Assembly: GCA_037783415.1 (NCBI GenBank)
Contig: JAZGTN010000052.1
Location: 2,728,001 to 2,792,000 of the forward strand
Reading direction: 5' to 3'
Source: Leptasterias polaris
Lineage: Eukaryota > Echinodermata > Asteroidea > Forcipulatida > Asteriidae
DNA length: 64,000 nucleotides
Part shown: positions 35,775 through 45,870 of the stretch, one piece after another
Layout: the number at the start of each line of letters is the position of its first letter
Numbering within the stretch: the stretch's first letter is position 1
The notes under the pieces: generated by a model
What the model was told of the DNA's origin: nothing
The model's input: the letters and a program-made list of their open reading frames with translations, nothing else
Database searches by the model: none
Made by a program: the position numbers and the translations under genes

Positions 35775-36027
35775 GTGTGGGTTTCCTTTTGCTTCGTGAA
35801 CTAACAACATGGTCCGCCATTTCGTGTAACCAAGTTTTTGACTCCAGAAAATGGCGGGTCGTGTTAGTTCACGAAGTAAAAGGAAAACTACACAATTTCG
35901 AGGCATTGTGTGGATCAATATATTCTATACTTTTAAAACATCTTTCGAACCATATTTCACAACGAACGCTTTCAGACGCTTTTTATAGCTCATATAAAAC
36001 CCAATCCAAGGCAACGTGTCCTTTTAA
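35775..36027. mobile_element. Inverted-repeat element with TTAA right end
   Basis: Arms at 35775-35834 and 35846-35894 (TGCTTCGTGAACTAACA and its complement) form a large hairpin. The right part, ending AAGGCAACGTGTCCTTTTAA, matches the right end of the 30217-30445 element. The left boundary is unclear. Confidence 0.6.
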
Positions 36028-37224
36028 ATCTTGCCAATTTTATGCACAATCTGTCTGGGGGAATTCTTCTTTGAACAACAAATAGGCCCTTCTCAGACAT
36101 ACAAAAAGAGCTTCTAGGATTGTTGCCGACGATTTAGATTATGTCAACTCTCGAGGTAAAGACATCATTACTGAACTTTCTTGGCAGACCTTCGATTAGC
36201 GAAGGGATTTTTACTTATTCGTATTATGTGCAAGGCTACCAGACGTTTTTTTACGTTAAAATAGATTTTCAACACTTGATTTCATTCAACAAGGAAACAG
36301 TATTATTTTTTTGAGTAGTAGTCAATCAATGGCATGGTGGTATGAGGTCAAAGGAGGAAGTATGTTCTCCATAATGATGGTGGTACATACACAGGGTAAC
36401 GGCTGGCTTTACACTACAGTATAGGCCTATTGGTATTGTACAGTATTGTAAATCTACCATTGTGCGTAGAGCACAAAGGTCAAGCACAATGTTATACACA
36501 CAAAAAATGTTGTGAACAATTGTAATTATTTACAATTGTTTTGGGGGTGCCGAAGCTACGATGCACTTAGGCCCCCTCTATACTAGGATATCAACTGTTT
36601 AACCCTAATGACATGTGACCTGTATATATGATGCTGGGAAGTTTTGTAAATTACATCGGGCACAAAAATAGGATTGCAATGGTGCTAGGGCCAATTGGCA
36701 AGAACGAAGTGGATTTGGCCCTATGGGGCTAGTGAAGACATAGCATCGTCATGGTGTCTCACTCTGTTCAGAAAATCACATATTTTTTTCGTATTCAAGA
36801 AAGAGGGTTAATATCTGTTGTGCTTCTTTCAAACTGGTAATTAGGCCTATCAATAGTTCAGATAAAACATCAATGTTTTCCCCCCTGAATAAGTATTAAT
36901 TGTAGCCTGCATTTTGATTTTTATAACTCAGGATGGCTGATTCAAATCAATGACTCCCAACCCAACTCGAAAATAAAGTTTTAATATTGATCTTGCTAAA
37001 ACAAAAGTGGTCAGATATATTGCATGACGTCGCACCACAGAGCATCTAGAATCCTAACTGTTTCAGAGCATTTAAGCGGGCCCCGGAACCGGCCCATGCC
37101 GTAAGGGCTTACGCGCTCGAAGCAGCAACAAATTGCATTCACCATTTGCTGCTTAGTAAATTTTCACGCCCCCCCGTTTGGAAAATCCTGGATCCGCCCC
37201 TGAACAGAACTTCGTCATATCCAA
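36028..37224. other. Intergenic or caveolin B upstream region
   Basis: No recognised exon. AT-rich with scattered AGGCCTA motifs and a short GC-rich stretch at 37077-37120. The missing first exon of caveolin B could be here but none was identified. Confidence 0.4.
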
Positions 37225-37679
37225 AAACCGTGCATAGTCGAGGATTACAATAAATACATGGGGGCACGGATCTGGCAGGACAATTATGCACGTACTATAC
37301 TCATACCCACAAAACACTCAAATGGTGGAAACGTGTATTTATGACAATCCTAGACATTATGTTTGCTTAATGCTAATGTCGTATACAACAGCATCCATAC
37401 AAACAAGAGCTTGTCTACTTTGGATTTTCGGGTCAAGGTGATAGAGGCACTTATTTCAAGCTTGGAGTACAACCCATTGACCATGCCAGTCAAGTGTCAA
37501 GTGCTTCAAACGCCCTTTCAACTCAGCACTTTCCTGGTCCGAATGTTGGCGGGAAGAAACGTGACTGTGTTGTATGCAGTTCGACCTCTAATCGGAAACA
37601 AACTCGCATGATTTGTAAGCAGTGTATCAAGCCAATGTGTGTTATACCATGCTTTGAGAATTTTCACACCAAGCGATAA
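37225..37679 (+). pseudogene. piggyBac-type transposase remnant, C-terminal end
   Basis: Three frames together show the end of a piggyBac-like transposase: KPCIVEDYNKYMG, then KTLKWWKRVFMTILDIMF, then NSIHTNKSLSTLDFR. Last comes a cysteine-rich C-terminal domain (CVVC, MICKQC, CVIPCFENFHTKR) that binds terminal repeats in this family. At least two frameshifts and an in-frame stop break it, and the catalytic part is missing, so it is not functional. Confidence 0.8.
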
Positions 37680-37794
37680 ATTAGGTCAACAATTAAACAA
37701 TAAAGTTAATTATGTAAACAATGTGTAAAGCTGTTATACCATGATTGGAGAATTTCCACACCAAGCGAATAATTTTCAATACTTTCGGAACCCC

Positions 37795-39300
37795 CCCCCC
37801 CCCCCGCTACAATGTTGAATCCCACAATCGCATGCCTGCCAACAATCAACATTGAGGCCGGGGGGGGGGAAATGGTACTTAGAAAATACAAGTATAGCAC
37901 TTTGGCAAAATTTAATGTTAGTTCCTTCTTTACATATTGGTTCATGATAGGTGTAAATTAGATTTGAGGAGTAATTTTTTCCCAGTTCATATTGTGCTTA
38001 AGCAAACTTCTCTTGTTTATTTTAGGCAATATTGAATGTTGAATCCTGTGAGCGCTAATCCATGTTTCCTACATTGATGCGGGTGGGGGGGGGGGGGGGG
38101 GGGGTAGGATGGTGGTTCTAAAGTACAAGTAGAGGCGCGGGGGGGGGGGGTAATGGTAATTCGAAAGTATAGCACTTTGCCAATATTTAATGTTTGTTCC
38201 TTCTTTGTCATTAAATGTGGTAACTAAGAATAGTTTGCATTTTATCCTTAATTTTGTTCCAGGTCATATTGTGCGTAATCAAAACTCTCTTGTTTTTATT
38301 GAATGTGCAATCCTATGAGCGGGTTTGGGGGGGTGCTTAAAAAGGAAATTATTAAAACATTATGTTTATTTTAGGTTTCAGAAACCTATTTTCCAATAAT
38401 CAAAATGGCCGACTTAAGCCACTGTACCACATTGTTTGTATTTGGTCTCATTGGGTTCCTGCATCCTGCAATATTTTATGTTACGGGCAAAAACAAAATT
38501 GATTGGCGGCCATTTTGATTATGAAAATGGCCGCCTTAACCAACTGATCCAATAATTTTATTATGTGTCTTGTTGGGTTCCTTGATCCTGAAAACATTCA
38601 AGTTTCCAACATTGAGGCGGGGGGGGGGGGGGGAGGATGGTACTTAGAAAATACAAGTATAGCACTTTGGAAATATTTTATGTTAGTTCCTTCTTTACAT
38701 ATTGGTTCATGATAGGTAAAAAATTTATTTGAGGAGTTATTTTGTTCCAGTAACGTTCATATTGTGCTTAATCAAACTTCTCTTGTTTATTTTAGGCAAT
38801 ATTGAATGTATAATACCGGTGAATCCTATGAGCGCTAATCCAAGTTTCCTACATTGAGGCGGGTGGGGGGGGGGGGGGGGGGGGTAGGATGATTGTTTGA
38901 AAGTACAAGTATAGCACTTTGGCTATATATAATGTTATTTAATGTCAGTTCCTTCTTTGTCATTAAATGTTGTAAAAAATAATAGTTTTGATTTTAGCAG
39001 TAATTTATTTCAAAGTCATATTGTGCGTAATCAAAACTCTCTTGTTTATATTTAATGTCCAATCCTATGAGCGGGTTTGGGGGGGTGCTTCAAAAGAAAT
39101 TTATTCAAACCTTCTGTTTATTTGAGGATTCATAATTTGCCAAAAATCGAAATGGCCGCCTTAACCAATTGATCAACTATTTCATCCTGAAAACATGGGT
39201 ATAGTCACCAACCCCCAGTATCTGTGAGGCTCAACCAAATTTACAAATTTTGTGGCGGGTTGGGGGGGGGGGGGGGGGGGGAGGATGGTGTTTCGAAAGT
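37795..39300. repeat. Tandem 760-bp repeat with long G-runs
   Basis: Two copies start near 37848 and 38608 (both at CAACATTGAGGC followed by a G-run). They share ACTTAGAAAATACAAGTATA, TTCCTTCTTTACATATTGG and ATCCTATGAGCGGGTTTGG blocks in the same order. Each copy has two or three runs of 9 to more than 20 G residues; one C-run lies at the left edge. No coding potential. Confidence 0.75.
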
Positions 39301-39722
39301 AAATTCTTAAAACCTTATGTTTATTTAACGTTTCAGAAATAATTTTCATGCAGATTGGTATGAACAGCTACTTGACAACTTTTTAGCTTTCACATTTAAA
39401 CTACTAAATTGTGTATTTAGTGGTCCTAATACCAAACCTCAAATATATGTTAAAGGCAATGATTTAGTCAAAGGCAATATGCCAAAGGAAACAGTAATTT
39501 AATTGCTTGCTTGTACAACTTGCATTATGTTACTAGGACCTAGGCTAACCCCAATCTGCCTTGTGAGGGCGCTGTAACCTCAAACTTTCCTAAATAGTGT
39601 TGGTCACCAGGTAGCCATGTCAAGGAAATTTCTCTGGTCACCATTGCATTAGTAGCAAATATGTGTTGGTACTGAAAGGGTTATGAAAGCAAACGACTTC
39701 TATTTCATTGTTTCTTCTGCAG

Positions 39723-42700
39723 ATACACCTGACTATGGTCAACAAGGTGCCTCGTACACAAATACCTTGCCTGAGGGACGCGACGACTATACGGCCCAAC
39801 CACCGTTCACTTTTCCGTCGCGGGCCCGCTCGGAAGGTGACTTGGCACAGAATATGGCCCTCATCAACGGCGGTTCTGCTCATCAGTCATTAAATACTGT
39901 TCACCAGAAGGAAAACACTGCGGGCGAAGACATCTACCGAATCAGCCCCAACTTAAACGTTAGAAATGATTAATTTGCACATGTAATGTTTGAAAGTGGG
40001 AAGTCCAAAATCCCCCAATTGCTCAAGACTTCAACGGTATATTCAAAAAGTGTTTTGCAAAGTTTTTTGTGTTGCATCTTTTAAAGGCACTGGACACGTT
40101 TGGTAATTGTCAAAGACCAGTATTCTCACTTGGTGTATCCCAACATATATGCATAAAATAACAAACCTGTGAAAATTTGGGCTCAATTGGTCATCGAATT
40201 TGCAAGAGAATAATGAAAGAAAAAAACACCCTTGCTGCATTACTTTGTGTGCTGAGCATAATAAAAGGCTTCAGCTGAAGTCTTTTATTATTTTAGTGAG
40301 AAATTATACCCCTTTCTCAAAAACCACGTTACTTCAGACGGGGCCGTTTCTCACAATGTTTTATACTATCAACAGCTCTCCATTGTTCGTTACCAAGTAA
40401 TTTTTTATGCTAACAATTATTTTGAGTAGTTACCAATAGTGTCCAGTGCCTTTAAGCTTCAACTATATGAGCTGCAACTTAACTGAATCGTATTTGGTTT
40501 CACATGGCAAACAGTAGATTACATTGGGGGGGGGGGGGGGGGGAGCATAAACTATTGTTATTATTATGATATATTTCTAGTAATGAAACTGGAGGATGCC
40601 TCATAAGTGAACTTGATCACTGTAGCTTGCACGCCTAATAGGAAACCCGTAAACAATAGTGCTTGCTATGAGAACCCCAAAAATCGGAGTATAACCCCTA
40701 CTCTTATAAGTGTTCTGGGTTCTTTTATTTGCATTACCAATCCTATAGAACACGGGAAATACGGGTTAACGTCTCATCCAAAGGACAAGGCAAGTAAGGT
40801 AAAGCCTCTTACTGAAGGACACAAGTGCCATAATCGGGACTTGAACCCACACTCTGCTGAGTAGAAAAACAAAAACTCGAGTGCGGGGCTCTTAATCGCT
40901 CGGCCACGACACGCCACGGAAACACAAAATGATTTTCATTTATTTTGACGCCCGTTTATTCCAAAGCGTTAGCTCCTAACCACTCTCAATAAATTGTTTA
41001 CGCATTATGTCAGATCCAAACTGTTTCAATATCTCTATCGAATGCCCATAACACCTCGTGTTCTATCACTATTATTTTACAGTAATGTTAAAATGTAAAC
41101 AGGGTACAAATGGCGTTGTTGTATGGGGAATCCTACGGAGCTCTGGAAGTGCCATCCAACACATTTACACATGGTTTGTACCGCAAGTTTACTACTCATA
41201 GTTGTTTCTTATTGTTCACATCATGCACAACTTCAAACATCACTTGTCATCCAACTTGTTGAGATCCGGAGATAATTATCGCTTTATGATTGACGACACC
41301 ATAAACCTGAGATGACGACATCCCGAGACAATAACCTCGCGATGTCTATATCCTTGAAAGTAGGATGGCGTCTTCCAGATATATTTTATCGGAGGAGGAT
41401 GGCATCCTGAGAGTCAGGATGGCGTCTTCAAGAGATGGTTTAGTATCTCTGGCGACACTCCATCGCCCTACGAGATAATGAAGACGACATTCTATCTTCA
41501 GGATGTCATCTTCGAGTTCATCCCAAGATGGATTATCTTAAAGTTGACATATTTTACTTTCATGCATGATGTCGACGTCTTACAGTAATCTCAGGATCTC
41601 AATGAGTCGGATGGCACTTTAAGAGCTCCGTAGAGTCCTGTCTGCATTATGGTATTTATATATATATTTTTTTAGGCCGACTACGATGAGGTGTTCAAGG
41701 AACCGAGTTCTCATAAACGGTACATCTCTATAGCGTGGTTAAACCGCCATATCTTTACAAAGACACAGGTAATGTAACAAAATCTTTTTTACACGGGTTT
41801 CATAACTTATCCCCCCCGTTTTTCCTCTAAAGTACTGGGGCATTAACCATTACTCAATTACTCATTAACCAGTTATTTGTTATCAGACATCCACATTTTG
41901 CATGGTAGGCCCACAGGAAAATCACAGCCAGAACCCCTAAAAAAAATTTAAACAAAATATATAAAAAAATATTTAAAAAAATATAAAAAAATCACTTTGT
42001 CTGTGTGAGACTAATAGTAATACGAATGTATTTAAAAATGTGGATTTTCAAATTGCTTTTACTATTATGTTTTGTTTGAAATAATGGGTTGAACATAGAA
42101 AATTTGACGAGAGCGGGACTTCCACCTGCGACCTCAAGATTAACGTGCTGGTGCTCTACCAACTGAGTTATATAGCCCTGTGTTGGCGGTCACATTATTT
42201 TGCCAATCAATATCTTTGTTCGGGGGTGCCAGTCAGAAGCCATACAACGCCACACCCAAGCTTACGATACAACCTGGGAAGTGGCAGCAGATGGATCAAC
42301 CTTTAAGAAGATACAACTTTTTATTTCAAATATCAAGCAATAACCCAAAAGGGAAACCGACTGGGTATACTTCTAAAAAACTTTGGGCTAAACAAAGAAA
42401 AGTTGACTTGATGTTTGTTGATGTTTTGTTTTGCACAGATTACTGTATACATCGTCTTCAGTGTTTGTTGATGTTTTGTTTTTGCACAGATCACTGTATA
42501 CATCGTCTTCAGCGTCCTCTTTGGAGTCTTACTCTCCTTCCTCTGGGGGATCTTCTTCGCTATCCTCAACTTCTTCACCGTATATATCATGCAGCCTATG
42601 TTGAAATGGATATTCGTTTGGTTGCGCTCTATTGCAATGATAAACAAAGCGATTATCCGATCGTGCCTTGATCCGTTTTACGAAGCATTTGGACTCGTGT

Positions 42701-42792
42701 TTTCCCGGATTAGGGGAAGTTTCTCTTTAAACGCTTCTGGTTTCTTACCCATCGTAGCAAAGAATGAATGCACTCCGATCCAAGAAATTTAA
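39723..42792 (+). CDS. Caveolin family protein B (first exon not found)
   Basis: Exons 39723-39958, 41676-41768 and 42490-42792 join in phase and end at TAA 42790-42792, giving about 209 residues. The 93-bp middle exon has YDEVFKEP, the caveolin FEDVIAEP-type motif. The last exon encodes the hairpin (VLLSFLWGIFFAILNFF) and SCLDPFYEAFGLVFSRIRG, a typical caveolin end. Exon 2 ends with GEDIYRISP, matching DIY-x-x-x-P at the same point in paralogues A and C. The first exon should end in phase 1 but no candidate was found upstream. Intron 3 contains a SINE-like composite repeat and a 50-bp tandem duplication of the final acceptor. Likely role: caveola or membrane-curvature scaffold, as for caveolins generally. 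Confidence 0.85.
40081..40455. mobile_element. TTAA-bounded inverted-repeat element
   Basis: TTAAAGGCACTGGACAC at 40081 and GTGTCCAGTGCCTTTAA ending at 40455 are perfect inverted repeats. TTTGGTAA and TTACCAA mirror each other just inside. Interior phrases (AACAAACCTGTGAAAATTT, GCTCAATTGGTCATCG) occur in the elements at 43495 and 49123. This is the cleanest copy of the family. It lies in caveolin B intron 2. Confidence 0.88.
40520..40546. repeat. G-run
   Basis: About 19 consecutive G residues in caveolin B intron 2. Similar runs occur at 31966, 38082, 38618, 38867, 39257, 52820 and 52885 on this strand, and C-runs at 37792, 45492 and 61262. Confidence 0.8.
40570..40918 (-). repeat. tRNA-derived SINE, family B
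   Basis: On the minus strand the head reads GGCGTGTCGTGGCCGAGCG and later GAGTGTGGGTTCAAGTCCC, very like a tRNA-Leu with its long variable region. The body follows toward 40570. It is the copy with the best-preserved tRNA-like head. Confidence 0.8.
41118..41645. mobile_element. Inverted-repeat DNA element in caveolin B intron 2
   Basis: CCTACGGAGCTCTGGAAGTG near 41131 pairs with the reversed GCACTTTAAGAGCTCCGTAG near 41614. This gives terminal repeats of about 27 bp followed by GCCATCC / GGATGGC. The interior repeats AGGATGGCGTCTTC-like phrases. It ends about 30 bp before the polypyrimidine tract of exon 3. Confidence 0.65.
42055..42400 (-). repeat. tRNA-like composite repeat, family C
   Basis: On the minus strand a tRNA-like head (AACTCAGTTGGTAGAGCACC, GGTCGCAGGTGGAAGTCCC) is joined to the conserved blocks CAATATCTTTGTTCGGGG, CAGTCAGAAGCCAT and AAGGGAAACCGACTGGGTAT. 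The same order occurs twice at 62815-63245. Confidence 0.7.
42418..42515 (+). repeat. Tandem duplication of the caveolin B final 3' splice site
   Basis: A roughly 50-bp unit (TTGTTGATGTTTTG, then TTGCACAGAT, then TACATCGTCTTCAG) is present twice. The downstream copy starts the real exon at 42490. The upstream acceptor would start at 42439 and meets an in-frame TGA at 42469-42471 after 10 codons. Confidence 0.9.
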
Positions 42793-43494
42793 CTTTACTA
42801 AAGGCTCAACGAGTGGCGTTAGTTTCAATGCACGATGTTAACCAATATGAAGAATTGCAGAATTGGTCAGGCGGTAACTCGAGGTAACCAGAGGTTGAAC
42901 CCACGGATAACCGTGGAAAACCTCCATAAACCTCGAGGCTAACCTCCAGTTACGGCCTGTTTTAATTTTTAATTCGTCCATTATTGGGTACCTGTGTTAT
43001 GGAGAACGTCACTTATTATCTTAAAAGACACATCAAGCCTGTGAAAAATTCAGAGATGTTCATTTTTTCTTGAAAACACTATTAGTCAAGCAGGTGGAAA
43101 CTTTGTGCACCTTTTTCATTGAAGCACGAAACTTGGCACACGCGTGAATTAACCAAAACATTAAAAACCGGGCCGCCTTGAGTGTCCATTCAACTGCAAC
43201 TCGTTGTAGCGCGCTCTCTTTTGGCTTGAATAATAACCAAAATTGACTAGAGAGCTAGTCAAGTTGGTTAATTCAAGCCACAAGAGGGCGTGTTATCCGA
43301 GTTGTAACCGAGCACAGCACACTATCCACTATCGATCACTGGCGTCTTGGGCCAATACTAGTGTTTGCTTTAACAATGTAACATATTAAGCTAAACCAAA
43401 AAAAATTATGTTACAAGTACCTATAGTCAGTTTTATATGCACAGAAGTTGTTTTAATCGTTATATAAACTATAATAACCAAACGCAAAGTTATG
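42793..43494. other. Caveolin B 3' flank
   Basis: No gene. A short tandem-like stretch of GGTAACC/GGTTAACC phrases lies at 42869-42955. An imperfect inverted pair (TTGGCTTGAATAATAACC / GGTTAATTCAAGCCA) lies at about 43222-43280. Confidence 0.4.
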
Positions 43495-43857
43495 TTAAAG
43501 GCCCTGTACACTATTGGTAAGATCGAAAAACACAAATGTTCACAGATTCACACATAACTTACATGATTTAAAGTAAGTAATGGTAGAAAGGGTTCCTTAA
43601 AATATTTCTGCCTAAAATGCTATCGTTTCTGAGAAATGAGTAAAACAACAGTTTTTATCGCGCGCGATAATAAACTCCATGTTTGAAAAACAGAAAACAC
43701 ATAAGGTCTCTTTTCACTATTTTCTCGTGACCTCGATGACCAATTGAGCTCAAATTTTCACAGGTTTGTTATTTCATGTATGTGGTTGATTACACAAAAC
43801 ATGAACACTGTCTGTGATTAATTTGTCAGCTCTGCCAATCCTGTATAATACCTTTAA
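43495..43857. mobile_element. TTAA-bounded inverted-repeat element
   Basis: Starts TTAAAGGCCCTGTACACT and ends CCTGTATAATACCTTTAA. The interior carries CTCAAATTTTCACAGGTTTG, the reverse of the phrase in the 40081-40455 element. The core also holds a short ATCGCGCGCGAT palindrome. Non-coding. Confidence 0.75.
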
Positions 43858-44852
43858 ATTATACAGTAAACAAGCAAATATGTACTACACAGATGCAACT
43901 GAGTTCGTTCTTTTGAGTTACATAATGTTTTTTCTACTTCAATAGCCTCAAAAAAGTTGATCGACCTTTAGCACTGACGTCACACGGTGCTACGTCATAC
44001 ACATGGGTTTATTTTAAAAAAAAATTGCGCACTTTCTACAATCATGTCGTCTGTACACTATAAAAAACAAATCTGGGTCAGAATCGACCCGGATTCCGGG
44101 TCCGATCCGACGGGGCCTGAAAACGAACCCCTGTAGAAGCTCAAGTGCTTTGAGCTCATACTGGGGTGCCCGACGCCATCACTACTGACTGACGTCATCA
44201 CTGTTGAGACTTGTGCCAACCAGAGCAACTTACGGCTCTGGGTGCCAACGTAAATGCAGCGGTCTCTCTCGAGACCTACCTTGACCAAATTTTGAGTTGC
44301 AGGACAGCTTTCTTTGGTGGTAGTGCAAACAGGCTTTCATGGCTTCATGGGGAAGTCTCACTCGTGTTTTTACAAACAGAAACATATCATTAACAATTTG
44401 AATGCCTAATCCTATAGGAAAATGTTTTGATTCAGCCTAAGATATTGGTTGCTTAATCAGAAAAGAGACTATTTAAACAAAACTCTAATTGCCTTTTTTA
44501 TATTTAGGTATAATACTATACTGTAATAATGTCTATAATTGTTAAAAACTGTTAATGCCATTTTACCGATTGTATGTGCTCTTATTGTAAACTAAAAATA
44601 TATTTGCATAGGAAGTTCCGCAAGGGTGTTGTCTAGCCATTATTCTTATGAATTAATTGTCACTCACGGTTAATCTCTTAAAGTTTTAGACTGAAATTTA
44701 CACTAATCGATTACAAGTAGGAACAAAATCATCTGCAATAATTGTACTTTTAGCCTCTGAATTTGCGTTCTTATTGTTATTTTGCCAAAGTTTGAAGTAC
44801 TTCATCTTTTGCCCTTTTAAAATTCAGTTTTGTGATCCACTCATTTTCCCAA

Positions 44853-45024
44853 TAGACCTTTAGCATTGACGTCACCAAGCCGCCATCTTAGAGGTAAACT
44901 GACGATGAAACAATGGAAACGCGCTGATTTGTACGCGCGGAGCACAGGACTTGCCAATGAACTTCTTCCTTTTGACCTCAGGCGAGGGCGCCCTACTCAA
45001 ATGACGTCATACGCATAAGGTCTA
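44853..45024. mobile_element. TAGACC-ended short inverted-repeat element
   Basis: Ends TAGACCTTTAGCATTGACGT and its complement-like ATGACGTCATACGCATAAGG TCTA. Inside are CCGCCATCTTAGAGGTAAAC and GGGCGCCCTACTCAAATGAC, shared with copies at 55265 and 59990. Length 172 bp. Both ends carry TGACGTCA-like palindromes. Confidence 0.75.
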
Positions 45025-45870
45025 TAGAGTCCTTATGATGACGAAAACAAAATTAAAAAACTCCAACCTTACGTCAAAATGTTGTAGAATGTCACTTTGC
45101 TTGATAACCTTCAAGTGCAATTTTTGTCAAAAACCAACAACGTTCGATGACGTCACATTTCAAACTGTACGGTCTAGCATGCGTTTTTGTAAAAGAGAAC
45201 TGTTTGGGTCATTCCTGAATTTTATGATATTCAATCAAAATGGCATTGCATTTGAACTTATGACTGGCGCAAATAAAATTATTCCTCTTTTGGAATGTAC
45301 CAAACCTATTGATTTGTTTGATGACTTCATATAAAATGTTTACATTTCCATGTAATCTAATTTTGTTTTCAAATGGGGGTTAAACATTTGCATATGTTCT
45401 TGTACATTTCCGTATGTTTTGTGTTCATTTTGTTGTAAATAGAGAAAGATTGATGGTAATAAACGGAGTTAAACTCCACTTGTACCGGAAACCCCCCCCC
45501 CCCCCCCCCCCAAAAAAAACCCGTTTCAATGCCACACAAAATGGGCTAATATAATGTGACTATTGTTTCTTCCCTCGAATGCAACAACGAATCAGATGTC
45601 AAATGTCGAGGTCCATGTCCAACAGCCATCGTGTAGCAATAGAGTCACAGCAGACCATGCAGACTAACGATGCCACTGATGACCAGGTTTCTAATTAAGT
45701 ACGACCTTGACCGATGCAAGGTGGCCGATGCTACAACCTCACCAATCGAAAATGGAGTTTATTAGCATTGTGCGTTGCCTGGTAACTGCTCGACACAAAT
45801 TGTCCACGCATCAATAATTCACAACCACACAATATTACTATTAGTAGTGGTGATCATTTCCCAGTTTAAA

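Noticed and set aside
39638..39883. Antisense frame over caveolin B exon 2
   Set aside because: Phase, splice sites and paralogue similarity place the coding sequence on the plus strand.
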